From NCBI RefSeq assembly GCF_041052385.1, contig NZ_CP163439.1, positions 6,871,001 to 6,935,000 on the forward strand: a stretch of DNA of 64,000 nt. The letters run 5' to 3'. Below, in pieces: positions 54,547 through 62,730 of this stretch. The DNA comes from Streptomyces sp. R28 (lineage in GTDB: Bacteria; Actinomycetota; Actinomycetes; Streptomycetales; Streptomycetaceae). Made by a program: the position numbers and the translations under genes. Numbering within the stretch: position 1 is the first letter of the stretch; each line of letters starts with the position of its first letter. The notes under the pieces are model-generated. The model was not told the origin of the DNA. It saw only the letters and a list, made by a program, of their open reading frames with translations, and searched no databases.

Positions 54547-55680
54547 TCAGAACTTGTTGCGCGGCGTGATGCCCAGCGACATGCCCGACAGGCCCCGCTG
54601 CCGTCCCCCGAGCTTCCCCGCGATCGACCGCAGGGCCGAGCCCGCCGGGGAGTCCGGGTCCGTCAGGACCACCGGCTTGCCCTCGTCGCCGCCCTCGCGC
54701 AGACGGACGTCGATGGGGATGCTGCCGAGGACCGGAACGTTCGTGCCCGTCGTACGCGTGAGGCCGTCCGCGACCACCTGGCCGCCGCCCGTGCCGAAGA
54801 CGTCGACCATCTCGTCGCAGTGCGGACAGGGCAGGCCGGACATGTTCTCGACCACGCCGACGATCTTCTGGTGGGTCTGGACGGCGATGGAGCCCGCCCG
54901 CTCGGCCACTTCCGCGGCCGCCTGCTGCGGGGTCGTCACGACCAGGATCTCGGCGTTCGGGACCAGCTGGGCCACGGAGATCGCGATGTCGCCGGTGCCG
55001 GGCGGGAGGTCGAGGAGCAGGACGTCCAGGTCGCCCCAGTACACGTCCGCCAGGAACTGCTGCAGCGCCCTGTGGAGCATCGGGCCGCGCCACACGACCG
55101 GGGCGTTGCCCGGGGTGAACATGCCGATGGAGATGACCTTCACGCCGTTCGCGGACGGCGGCATGATCATGTTCTCGACCTGGGTCGGACGCCCGTCGGC
55201 GCCCAGCATGCGCGGCACGCTGTGGCCGTAGATGTCGGCGTCGACGACGCCCACCTTCAGGCCGTCGGCCGCCATGGCCGCCGCCAGGTTGACCGTCACC
55301 GAGGACTTGCCGACGCCGCCCTTGCCGGACGCGACCGCGTACACGCGGGTGAGCGAGCCGGGCTTGGCGAAGGGGACCTCGCGCTCGGCGGTGCCGCCGC
55401 GCAGGGCGTTCGCCAGCTCCTTGCGCTGCTCGTCGCTCATCACGTCGAGCGTGACGTCGACGCGGGTGACGCCCTCGACCCCGGAGACCGCGTCCGTCAC
55501 CCGCTGCGTGATCGTCTCGCGCATCGGGCAGCCGGAGACCGTCAGGTACACGGTGACCGCGACCGCTCCGTCCGCGCCGATCTCCACCGACTTGACCATC
55601 CCGAGCTCCGTGATGGGTCGGTTGATCTCCGGGTCGTTCACCGTCGCCAGTGCTTCACGCACCGCGTCTTCCGTAGCCAT
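54547..55680 (-). CDS. mrp: Mrp/NBP35-family iron-sulfur cluster carrier ATPase
   Basis: 377 residues. An N-terminal MIP18/DUF59 domain (about 1-80) precedes a P-loop domain with the deviant Walker A GKGGVGKSS near 118-126, VDADIYGHSVPRMLG, and the cluster-binding CPHC motif near 282-285. Carries and delivers Fe-S clusters. ATG 55680 has no Shine-Dalgarno; TACCAT ends 7 bases upstream, a leaderless pattern. Confidence 0.94.
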   Translation of the reverse strand: MATEDAVREALATVNDPEINRPITELGMVKSVEIGADGAVAVTVYLTVSGCPMRETITQRVTDAVSGVEGVTRVDVTLDVMSDEQRKELANALRGGTAEREVPFAKPGSLTRVYAVASGKGGVGKSSVTVNLAAAMAADGLKVGVVDADIYGHSVPRMLGADGRPTQVENMIMPPSANGVKVISIGMFTPGNAPVVWRGPMLHRALQQFLADVYWGDLDVLLLDLPPGTGDIAISVAQLVPNAEILVVTTPQQAAAEVAERAGSIAVQTHQKIVGVVENMSGLPCPHCDEMVDVFGTGGGQVVADGLTRTTGTNVPVLGSIPIDVRLREGGDEGKPVVLTDPDSPAGSALRSIAGKLGGRQRGLSGMSLGITPRNKF

Positions 55681-55687
55681 AGTGACG

Positions 55688-55693
55688 ATGGTA
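55688..55693 (-). promoter_or_regulatory. -10 box of mrp, leaderless arrangement
   Basis: TACCAT on the - strand ends 7 bases before ATG 55680. Shine-Dalgarno absent. Confidence 0.45.
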
Positions 55694-55723
55694 CGGCGCG
55701 GTAGCCATGCCCCGGAAAGCCTG

Positions 55724-56320
55724 TCAGCGGTCGTCTACGTCACGTCCCGGCGACCGATCTGCCGGGAATACCCTGTGCTCGCGGTGACCGTTGTGCCGCT
55801 CCTCCAGCTCTTTCGCCAGATCCTGCAGCTCCGAGCGCATCCAGTCACGGGTGGCCACCTCGCCCAGCCCGATCCGCAGCGCGGCGATCTCGCGGGTCAG
55901 GTACTCGGTGTCGGCGATCGACCGCTCGTTCTGTTTGCGGTCCTGTTCGAGGTTGACCCGGTCGCGGTCGTCCTGCCGGTTCTGCGCGAGCAGGATCAGC
56001 GGGGCGGCGTACGAGGCCTGCAGGGACAGGACCAGGGTGAGGAAGATGAACGGGTACTCGTCCCAGCGCAGGTCGCTCGGTGCGGCGATGTTCCACAGCA
56101 CCCACACGATGATCACGACCGTCATCCAGACGAGGAACCGCCCGGTACCGATGAAGCGGGCGACCCGCTCCGACAGCCGTCCGAAGGCCTCCGGGTCCCA
56201 CTCGGGCAGGACCCTGCGGCGCGGCGGCCGGGGTTGGTCGAGGCGTGCGCGGGGTGCCCTGGTGGCCGCGGTGGCGCCCGACGCCACGCGCTCGCGTGTG
56301 CCCTCCCGCTCAGGAGCCAT
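55724..56320 (-). CDS. DUF1003 membrane protein
   Basis: 198 residues. A basic N-terminus (about 1-55), two membrane helices near 63-82 (FLVWMTVVIIVWVLWNIAA) and 90-112, the family signature RWDEYPFIFLTLVLSLQASYAAPLILLAQNRQ, then a coiled-coil tail. It overlaps the end of the upstream MgtE-like gene by 11 bases. Function unknown, but usually beside Mg-transporter-like genes in actinobacteria. Confidence 0.92.
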   Translation of the reverse strand: MAPEREGTRERVASGATAATRAPRARLDQPRPPRRRVLPEWDPEAFGRLSERVARFIGTGRFLVWMTVVIIVWVLWNIAAPSDLRWDEYPFIFLTLVLSLQASYAAPLILLAQNRQDDRDRVNLEQDRKQNERSIADTEYLTREIAALRIGLGEVATRDWMRSELQDLAKELEERHNGHREHRVFPADRSPGRDVDDR

Positions 56321-57605
56321 GGGCCGCCACCCCCTCGCCCGTGTCCTCGTCCAGGTGGAACTCGGTCTCCCGCCAGTCCTCGGGCAGCATGTGGTCCAGC
56401 ACGTCGTCGACGGTCACCGCGCCCAGCAGCGACCCGGACTCGTCGACCACGGGCGCCGCGACCATGTCGTACGTCGCGAAGAACCCGGCGACGACCGGCA
56501 GCGAGGCCTCCGGCGCCAGGGCCTCCAGTGCCTCGTCGACGAGCGAGCTGACCAGGGTGTACGGCGGGTCGCGCAGCAGGCGCTGGAAGTGGACCGTGCC
56601 GAGGTACTTGCCGGTGGGCGTCTCGTCGGGCGGGCGGCATACGTAGACCTGGGCGGCGAGGGCGGGGGACAGGTCGGGGTTGCGGACCCGGGCGAGGGCG
56701 TCGGCGACGGTGGCGTCGGGGCGCAGGATGATCGGCTCCGTCGTCATCAGACCGCCGGCCGTGTGCTCCTCGTACGCCATCAGGCGGCGCATGTCGGCCG
56801 CGTCGGCGGGCTGCATCAGGCTCAGCAGCCGCTCCTGGTCGTCCTCCGGGAGCTCACCGAGCAGGTCGGCGGCATCATCCGGGTCCATGGCCTCCAGGAC
56901 GTCCGCGGCGCGCTCCTCCTTCAGCTTGCCGAGGATCTCGATCTGGTCGTCCTCCGGGAGCTCTTCGAGTACGTCGGCGAGGCGGTCGTCGTCGAGGGCC
57001 GCGGCGACCTCGGCGCGGCGCTTGGGGGAGAGGTGGTGCAGGACGTTGGCGAGGTCGGCGGGGCGCAGCTGCTCGAAGGTGGCGAGGAGGCTCTCGGCGC
57101 CCTGTCCCTTCTCCTCCAGGGTGAAGCCGGTGACGGCGGACCACTCGACGGTCAGCGACTCGCCCTTGGCCCGCCGGAAGGTGCCGCTCTTGCCGCCCTT
57201 TCGTACGAACACCTTGTCGATCTCCCAGTCCCGGCGGGCCGGCAGCTGGTGCACCGACAGGTCGAGTACCGTGACCTCCTCGCCGCTCTCGACGAGGGTG
57301 ACGCGCCGGTCGAGCAGTTCACCGAAGACGAGGCGCTCGGTGGGGCGCTGCTCGAAGCGGCGGACGTTGAGCACGCCGGTGGTGAGGACCTGGCCGGACT
57401 CGATGCTCGTCACGCGGGTCATGGGCATGAAGACGCGGCGCCGGGTGGCGAGTTCGACGACGAGGCCGAGCAGCCGCGGAGGGCGTCGGCCGACGCGCAG
57501 CATGACGACCAGATCGCGGACGCGGCCCACCTGATCGCCGTTCGGGTCGAAGGCGGCGACGCCGGCGAGGTGCGAGACGAAGATCCGGGGGGCGCCGGCT
57601 GCCAT
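56310..57605 (-). CDS. MgtE N-terminal / CBS domain protein without a transporter domain
   Basis: 431 residues, no membrane helix. Two PRC-barrel-like segments (GDQVGRVRDLVV; later VTVLDLSVHQLPARRDWEIDKV) precede an MgtE_N domain (LRPADLANVLHHLSPKRRAEVAAALDDDRLADVLEELPEDDQ) and a CBS pair. In MgtE these domains sense Mg2+ and gate the pore; here the pore domain is missing. The ATG at 57605 has AAAGGAG upstream. It may sense Mg2+ for another partner, such as CorA nearby; an inference. Confidence 0.9.
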   Translation of the reverse strand: MAAGAPRIFVSHLAGVAAFDPNGDQVGRVRDLVVMLRVGRRPPRLLGLVVELATRRRVFMPMTRVTSIESGQVLTTGVLNVRRFEQRPTERLVFGELLDRRVTLVESGEEVTVLDLSVHQLPARRDWEIDKVFVRKGGKSGTFRRAKGESLTVEWSAVTGFTLEEKGQGAESLLATFEQLRPADLANVLHHLSPKRRAEVAAALDDDRLADVLEELPEDDQIEILGKLKEERAADVLEAMDPDDAADLLGELPEDDQERLLSLMQPADAADMRRLMAYEEHTAGGLMTTEPIILRPDATVADALARVRNPDLSPALAAQVYVCRPPDETPTGKYLGTVHFQRLLRDPPYTLVSSLVDEALEALAPEASLPVVAGFFATYDMVAAPVVDESGSLLGAVTVDDVLDHMLPEDWRETEFHLDEDTGEGVAAHGS

Positions 57606-57848
57606 GGCTGCGGCTCCTTTGTGTGCGGGTGTGCCGTGTTGCTGTCGCTGTTTGTTCGCTGTTTGTTCGCTGTTTCGCTTGCTGTGCCGGTTTTCCGAAT
57701 TGCCCGCTCGGGTGGGCTTCAGGCTAGCCCGTCCGGATCCGATACGCCCTGGTGAGCGGTCCGGACGGACTGGCTCCGCCGGGGACCTGACCGCCCGGTA
57801 CGCTGCCGTACGCCGCTCGGGTCCCATGACAGAAAGGCAGCCCCACCT

Positions 57849-58604
57849 GTGACTGCGATTCCCCAGGGTCGTACTCGCCGGGCCACGCTGGTGAGCGCCG
57901 CGTGCGCCCTGGTCGTGTCGGGAACGGCACTGACGGGATGCAGCGAGGACCCCGACGAGGGCACCAACGGGGTGGGCAAGCTGCCCGCCGCCGAGATCCA
58001 GCGCAAGACCCGTGCGGCCGCCGACTCCACCGATGCGGTGCGCCTCTCCGGGAACGTGGTGACCAGTGGGCGCACCTACAAACTCGACATGCGGCTGAAA
58101 TCCGACGGTGCGACGGGGTCGGTCACCGTGCAGGGGGCGACGTTCCAGCTGCTGCGGATCGGTGAGCAGCTGTATCTGAAGGCCGACGCCGGATTCTGGA
58201 GCGACGCGGGCGGCGAGGGCGGCGAGGGCAAGGGAGATGCCGCGGCCGCGGACAAGCTGAACGGCAAGTTCGTGAAGGTGCCGCAGGGCGACCCCTCGTA
58301 CAAGAAGTTCAGCGGCTTCACCGACAAGGACGTCCTCCTCGACGGCCTGTTGACCCTCCACGGCAAGCTGGCGACGGACGGCCACCACGAGCAGGACGGC
58401 ACCCGCACCATCCGCATCAACGGCGACGCAGGCTCCGGCGGCACCCTCGACGTCTCCCTGGAGGGCACCCCGTACCCCCTGAGCCTGACCCGGGCCGGCG
58501 GTGGGGGCACCTTGACCTTCTCGTCCTGGGGCAAGGCCTTCGCGCTGGAGAAGCCGGCGAAGGACGAGACGGTGGACTACGGCAGGCAGCTGCCGACGTC
58601 GTGA
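57849..58604 (+). CDS. LppX/LprG-like lipoprotein
   Basis: 251 residues. Signal with lipobox LTGC, Cys31. The mature part has the LppX/LprAFG pattern: strand-rich, with AVRLSGNVVTSGRTYKLDMRL and LLRIGEQLYLKADAGFW, and DVSLEGTPYPLSLTRAG near the end. Family members bind or move lipids. GTG start at 57849. Lipoprotein genes also lie between mrp and corA in some mycobacteria. Confidence 0.82.
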   Translation: MTAIPQGRTRRATLVSAACALVVSGTALTGCSEDPDEGTNGVGKLPAAEIQRKTRAAADSTDAVRLSGNVVTSGRTYKLDMRLKSDGATGSVTVQGATFQLLRIGEQLYLKADAGFWSDAGGEGGEGKGDAAAADKLNGKFVKVPQGDPSYKKFSGFTDKDVLLDGLLTLHGKLATDGHHEQDGTRTIRINGDAGSGGTLDVSLEGTPYPLSLTRAGGGGTLTFSSWGKAFALEKPAKDETVDYGRQLPTS

Positions 58605-58608
58605 CCGC

Positions 58609-59124
58609 CTATCGGCGCCGCTTTTTCTTCTTCAACAGCAGCCGCGGAAGCCCGGCGGGGATCGGCTGACGGGTCGTGGCCGGGGAAGGCAACGGCGCCT
58701 CGGCCAGGGAGCCGTCCGGCAGCGGGGCGGTGGTTCCCGTCGGCTCCAGGCGCAGCACCCGGCACTCGCGGGCCCAGCGGGCCGGCATGGCCTCGCCGTC
58801 GGGGGCGTTGAGACGCTTGCCCTTCAGCTCGGCGACCGTCGCCTCCCACTGCTCGGAGCCCGAGGCGAGTTCGACGACCTTCGCGCTCCAGGAGACCAGC
58901 CGGCCGCCCTTGTCCTTGCTGCGCACGGTGACCTCGGCGAAGCCGCCGTCGGCCAGCCCCGGCAGCGGCTGCTCGCCCGGCCCGTCGCCCACGAGACACG
59001 CCGCACCCTCGTGCCACACGTGCCACAGCGCCCGGGCGGGGACACCGGGGCCCTTGACCCAGATGAGGCCGGACTTCTTCGTGGCCTCCTCGACGAGGGC
59101 CTGGTCGAGCAGCTCGCTTGTCAT
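58609..59124 (-). CDS. Conserved actinobacterial protein of unknown function
   Basis: 171 residues. N-terminal SELLDQALVEEATKKSGLIWVKGPG, then alternating strands, an acidic/neutral middle, and a very basic C-terminal tail (LLLKKKKRRR). The strand pattern (ALWHVWHEGAACLVGDG) resembles split-barrel flavin proteins, without certainty. TAGGCT ends 6 bases before ATG 59124, with no Shine-Dalgarno. It is convergent with the lipoprotein gene, 4 bases apart. Confidence 0.75.
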   Translation of the reverse strand: MTSELLDQALVEEATKKSGLIWVKGPGVPARALWHVWHEGAACLVGDGPGEQPLPGLADGGFAEVTVRSKDKGGRLVSWSAKVVELASGSEQWEATVAELKGKRLNAPDGEAMPARWARECRVLRLEPTGTTAPLPDGSLAEAPLPSPATTRQPIPAGLPRLLLKKKKRRR

Positions 59125-59130
59125 GGCCCA

Positions 59131-59136
59131 AGCCTA
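59131..59136 (-). promoter_or_regulatory. -10 box of the gene at 58609-59124, leaderless arrangement
   Basis: TAGGCT on the - strand ends 6 bases before ATG 59124. Confidence 0.45.
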
Positions 59137-59156
59137 TCCAGTGGTCTTCGGCCCGC

Positions 59157-60272
59157 TCAGAGCCATCCGTTCCGCTTCAGCGTGCGGTGGATGCCGAGGC
59201 AGAGGACCACCGTGATGCTCATGATCACCGGGTAGCCGTACTTCCAGTGCAGCTCGGGCATGTGCTTGAAGTTCATCCCGTACACACCGCACACCATCGT
59301 CGGTACGGCGATGATCGCGGCCCACGACGTGATCTTGCGCATGTCCTCGTTCTGCGCCACGGACGCCTGCGCGAGGTTGGCCTGGAGGATCGAGTTGAGG
59401 AGCTCGTCGAAGCCGATGACCTGCTCCTGCACGCGGGCGAGGTGGTCGGCGACGTCCCGGAAGTACTTCTGGATGTCCGGGTCGATCAGCCGCATCGGTC
59501 GCTCGCTCAGCAGCTGCATGGGACGCAGCAGGGGCGACACCGCGCGCTTGAACTCCAGTACCTCACGCTTGAGTTGGTAGATCCGCCCCGCGTCCGTACC
59601 GCGCGGCGTCCCCTTCCGGCCCGGCGAGAACACCTCCGTCTCCACCTCGTCGATGTCGTCCTGCACCGCGTCGGCGACGGCGACGTACCCGTCGACGACA
59701 TGGTCGGCGATCGCGTGCAGCACGGCCGACGGGCCCTTGGCGAGCAGCTCGGGGTCGTCCTGCAGCCGGTGCCGCAGCGCCCGCAGCGAGCCCTGGCCAC
59801 CGTGCCGGACGGTGATGAAGAAGTCCCGCCCGGTGAAGCACATGACCTCGCCGGTCTCGACGATCTCGCTGTTGGCGGTGAGTTCGTCGTGCTCGACGTA
59901 GTGGATGGTCTTGAAGACGGTGAACAGGGAGTCGTCGTACCGCTCCAGCTTGGGGCGCTGGTGGGCCTGCACCGCGTCCTCGACGGCCAGCGGGTGCAGC
60001 CCGAACTCGCTGGCGATACCGGAGAATTCGGCCTCGGTCGGCTCGTGCAGGCCGATCCACACGAAGCCGCCGTCACGCCGCACCTGGCGCATCGCCTCGT
60101 GCGGGGTCAGGGGCTTCGGGCTCTGGACGCGGGCGCCGTTGCGGTACACCGCGCAGTCGACGACGGCGGAGGGCGTCGCCGGGTCGCGGGTGGTGTCGTA
60201 CACGCCGGTGTCCTTGCGCAGTGAGATGCGGGACGGGCGGACCACGGCACGCAGGTCGCGGATCATCGACAT
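59157..60272 (-). CDS. corA: Magnesium/cobalt transport protein CorA
   Basis: 371 residues. A large cytoplasmic alpha/beta funnel domain and a long helix precede two C-terminal membrane helices, with the selectivity motif GMN in VCGVYGMNFKHMPEL. Imports Mg2+ as a pentamer. ATG 60272 has GAAGGAG 8 bases upstream; the frame is open further up but without a better start. Partner in Mg homeostasis of the MgtE_N/CBS protein nearby. Confidence 0.95.
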   Translation of the reverse strand: MSMIRDLRAVVRPSRISLRKDTGVYDTTRDPATPSAVVDCAVYRNGARVQSPKPLTPHEAMRQVRRDGGFVWIGLHEPTEAEFSGIASEFGLHPLAVEDAVQAHQRPKLERYDDSLFTVFKTIHYVEHDELTANSEIVETGEVMCFTGRDFFITVRHGGQGSLRALRHRLQDDPELLAKGPSAVLHAIADHVVDGYVAVADAVQDDIDEVETEVFSPGRKGTPRGTDAGRIYQLKREVLEFKRAVSPLLRPMQLLSERPMRLIDPDIQKYFRDVADHLARVQEQVIGFDELLNSILQANLAQASVAQNEDMRKITSWAAIIAVPTMVCGVYGMNFKHMPELHWKYGYPVIMSITVVLCLGIHRTLKRNGWL

Positions 60273-60779
60273 GAGCAGGCTCCTTCGCAACGGGCAACGA
60301 AGCGCGGAGGGCCGCCGGCCGGGTGGAACTGCCCGGAATGGGGACGTCCTGACCTCAGGATGTTTGGCACGTCCACAAAGCGGGGAGCACCGCACCGTCG
60401 CGGTGGCGGGCTTCGTTGCTGATTCAGATCAGACAGATCAGGCAAAGCGAAACGAAGTGCTCTTCCGTGTGAGGACGCGAGCGTGAAAGGGCGGCGGTCA
60501 GCCGGAGCGGAACAGCCGAATCAGCTACATCAGTGGCGGGAAGAGCGAGTGGTACTGCACGGTCGACTTCGATCCATAGCAGCCCCACCTCCTCCGGCCG
60601 GTCCCTCGTGAGGGACGTTCCATACCCCGTTCGGGGTTCCCCGTAGGGGAGTCAAACTTGGCGTCGGGACTCGATCGCGACGCTTCTGCGTGCTGCCCCG
60701 AACACCGGGCAAGAGTATCAGCCGACTGAAGTGTCAAGGCGCTGCTTTGCCCGGTACTGACGAGTTCTATGCTCGCCGC
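60273..60779. other. Long divergent intergenic region with small hairpins
   Basis: 507 bases between corA and the SUFU-like gene. At 60601-60650 three small hairpins follow each other: GTCCCTC/GAGGGAC (60601-60616), ACCCC/GGGGT (60624-60637) and TCCCC/GGGGA (60638-60650). I looked for a Mg-sensing M-box in the corA leader and did not find one. No gene is supported. Confidence 0.5.
60768..60773 (+). promoter_or_regulatory. -10 box of the SUFU-like gene, leaderless arrangement
   Basis: TATGCT ends 6 bases before ATG 60780. TTTGCC, 16 bases further up, could be a weak -35. Confidence 0.5.
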
Positions 60780-61364
60780 ATGGCTGATGTTCTTCCTCTG
60801 GTCGAGGCCCGGTTGCGCACCGCGCTGGGCGAGCCGGACGCGCGCGCGGCGGTCACCTTCCTCGGTACGGACCGCATCGAGGTGCTCCGTTTCCAGCAGG
60901 GCGACGTCGTCCGCTACGCCACGCTGGGTATGTCCGCGCAGCCGATGAGCGACCCCACCGCGGTGCTCGCCGACCCGGTCAAGGGTCCGCGCGCCGAGCT
61001 GCTCCTCTCCGTCCGTTCCGGCATCGCCGACACCGACAAGGTGCTCCGCGCGCTCGCCGTACTCGCGGCGTCCCCGCAGGTGGAGGGTGTGATCGTGGCC
61101 CCGGGCGCCTCCCTGGACGTCGGCGAACCGCTGTGGCCCGGCGCACCGTTCACCTCGGTCCTGGTCGCTGAGCCGGGCGGCCTGGTGGAGGACCTGGAGC
61201 TCGACGAACCCGCCGACCCCGTGCACTTCCTGCCGCTGCTTCCCATGACCCCGAACGAGGCCGCCTGGAAACGCGTGCACGGCGCCCAGGCTCTCCAGGA
61301 GCGCTGGCTGACGAACGGGACGGACCTTCGGGATCCCGTCCGCACGTCCGTCCCGCTGGAGTGA
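60780..61364 (+). CDS. Suppressor-of-fused domain protein
   Basis: 194 residues. The pattern VTFLGTDRIEVLRF..GDVVRYATLGMS, then AELLLSVRSG and, near the end, FLPLLPMTPNEAAWKRVHGAQALQERW fits bacterial SUFU-like proteins. These are cytoplasmic and their role in bacteria is not well known; some are immunity proteins. Starts at ATG 60780; no Shine-Dalgarno. Confidence 0.72.
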   Translation: MADVLPLVEARLRTALGEPDARAAVTFLGTDRIEVLRFQQGDVVRYATLGMSAQPMSDPTAVLADPVKGPRAELLLSVRSGIADTDKVLRALAVLAASPQVEGVIVAPGASLDVGEPLWPGAPFTSVLVAEPGGLVEDLELDEPADPVHFLPLLPMTPNEAAWKRVHGAQALQERWLTNGTDLRDPVRTSVPLE

Positions 61365-61394
61365 GTAACTTCACCAACCGGTGGCTGAAAAGCA

Positions 61395-62606
61395 TCAGTT
61401 GGCGAACACGGTGACGCTGTCCTCGGTCGCGTGCTTCGTCTCCAGTTCCTCGGCCTCGTGGGTGAGAGCCCCGCGCCGGACGACGACCACGAGCGCGCCC
61501 GCGACAGCCGTGACCGCCGCCACCACGAAGGGGATGCGGATGCTGCCGGTCCACTCCTCGATCCTCGGCGCGAAGAAGGGCGCGGCCGCCGCCGCGAACC
61601 AGCGGACGAAGTTGTAGCCCGCGCTCGCCACGGGGCGAGGCGCGTCCGAGACGCCGAGGGCCAGCTCCGTGTAGACGGTGTTGTTCACGCCGATGAACGC
61701 GCCGGACAGGATCGTGCAGACGACGGCGGTGGTGTGGTCGCCGTAGCCGAGGACCAGTACGTCGACGGCGAGCAGCACCAGCGAGCCGCCGAGCACCGGC
61801 AGCGAACCGAACCGCTCCTGCACGCGTGGCGCCACGATCACCGAGAACACGGCGAGCAGCACACCCCAGGCGAAGAACACCGCGCCCGACCGGTACGGGC
61901 TCATGTCCAGCACGAACGGCGTGAAGGCCAGCACGGTGAAGAACGTGTAGTTGTAGAAGAACGCCGAGATCGCCGTGGACGCCAAACCGCCGTGGCCGAG
62001 CGCCTTGACCGGGTCCAGCAGCGAGGTCTTGCGGGCCGGCTTCGGCTGCTCCCGCAGGAACACCGCGATGCACAGGAAGCCGACCGCCATCAGGAAGGCC
62101 GTACCGAAGAACGGGTAGCGCCAGCTGGCGTCGCCGAGCAGCGCGCCGAGGAGCGGGCCGCACGCCATGCCGAGGCCGAGCGCGGACTCGTACAGCAGGA
62201 TCGCCGCCGCGCTGCCGCCGGCCGCCGCGCCGACGATGACGGCGAGGGCCGTGGAGACGAAGAGCGCGTTGCCGAGCCCCCAGCCCGCCCGGAACCCGAC
62301 CAGTTCGCCGACCGATCCGGAGGTGCCCGCGAGCCCGGCGAAGACGACCACGAACGCGAGGCCGAGCAGCAGGGTCTTGCGGCCGCCGATCCGGCTGGAG
62401 ACGAAGCCGGTGACCAGCATCGCCACGGCGGTGATGAGGAAGTAGGAGGTGAAGAGAAGGGAGACCTGTCCGGCCGTGGCGTTCAGACCGCTCGCGATGG
62501 ACGGCAGGATCGGGTCGACGAGTCCGATGCCCATGAAGGCGACGACGGACGCGCCGGCGGTCGCCCACACGGCCTTCGGCTGTCGCAGCAGAGAAGTAGA
62601 TGGCAT
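61395..62606 (-). CDS. MFS transporter
   Basis: 403 residues, twelve predicted helices. Motif A-like loop (FVSSRIGGRKTLLLG) between helices 2 and 3, and GAFIGVNNTVYTELALGVS in the C-terminal half. Likely an exporter of drugs or metabolites (DHA1-like). The promoter geometry puts the transcription start on the A of ATG 62606, so I choose it over ATG 62612 two codons before. Convergent with the SUFU-like gene. Confidence 0.9.
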   Translation of the reverse strand: MPSTSLLRQPKAVWATAGASVVAFMGIGLVDPILPSIASGLNATAGQVSLLFTSYFLITAVAMLVTGFVSSRIGGRKTLLLGLAFVVVFAGLAGTSGSVGELVGFRAGWGLGNALFVSTALAVIVGAAAGGSAAAILLYESALGLGMACGPLLGALLGDASWRYPFFGTAFLMAVGFLCIAVFLREQPKPARKTSLLDPVKALGHGGLASTAISAFFYNYTFFTVLAFTPFVLDMSPYRSGAVFFAWGVLLAVFSVIVAPRVQERFGSLPVLGGSLVLLAVDVLVLGYGDHTTAVVCTILSGAFIGVNNTVYTELALGVSDAPRPVASAGYNFVRWFAAAAAPFFAPRIEEWTGSIRIPFVVAAVTAVAGALVVVVRRGALTHEAEELETKHATEDSVTVFAN

Positions 62607-62612
62607 ATACAC

Positions 62613-62641
62613 ATATTAAGTTAGGCATGCTAATGATGCAA
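62613..62641 (-). promoter_or_regulatory. Promoter of the MFS gene with an operator-like dyad in the spacer
   Basis: On the - strand TTGCAT (62636-62641), a 17-base spacer and TAATAT (62613-62618) form a near-ideal promoter. The -10 ends 6 bases before ATG 62606. Inside the spacer TTAGCATGCCTAA is an imperfect palindrome, so a repressor bound there would block the polymerase. Confidence 0.7.
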
Positions 62642-62730
62642 AGGGTGCCCGGCTGCTTCGGTGAGCGGGTTCCGCCCGGACGGGTGATCGTCCTTGACGT
62701 GACGCACCAGGGGTAGGACCGTGGGGCCCT

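Noticed and set aside
60273..60500. Possible M-box or other Mg riboswitch in the corA leader
   Set aside because: The conserved M-box core and its helices could not be found, and CorA genes are not the usual targets in actinobacteria.
62619..62637. DtxR/IdeR-type iron box in the MFS promoter
   Set aside because: The left half resembles the iron box, but the right half misses several conserved positions; a different palindrome fits better.
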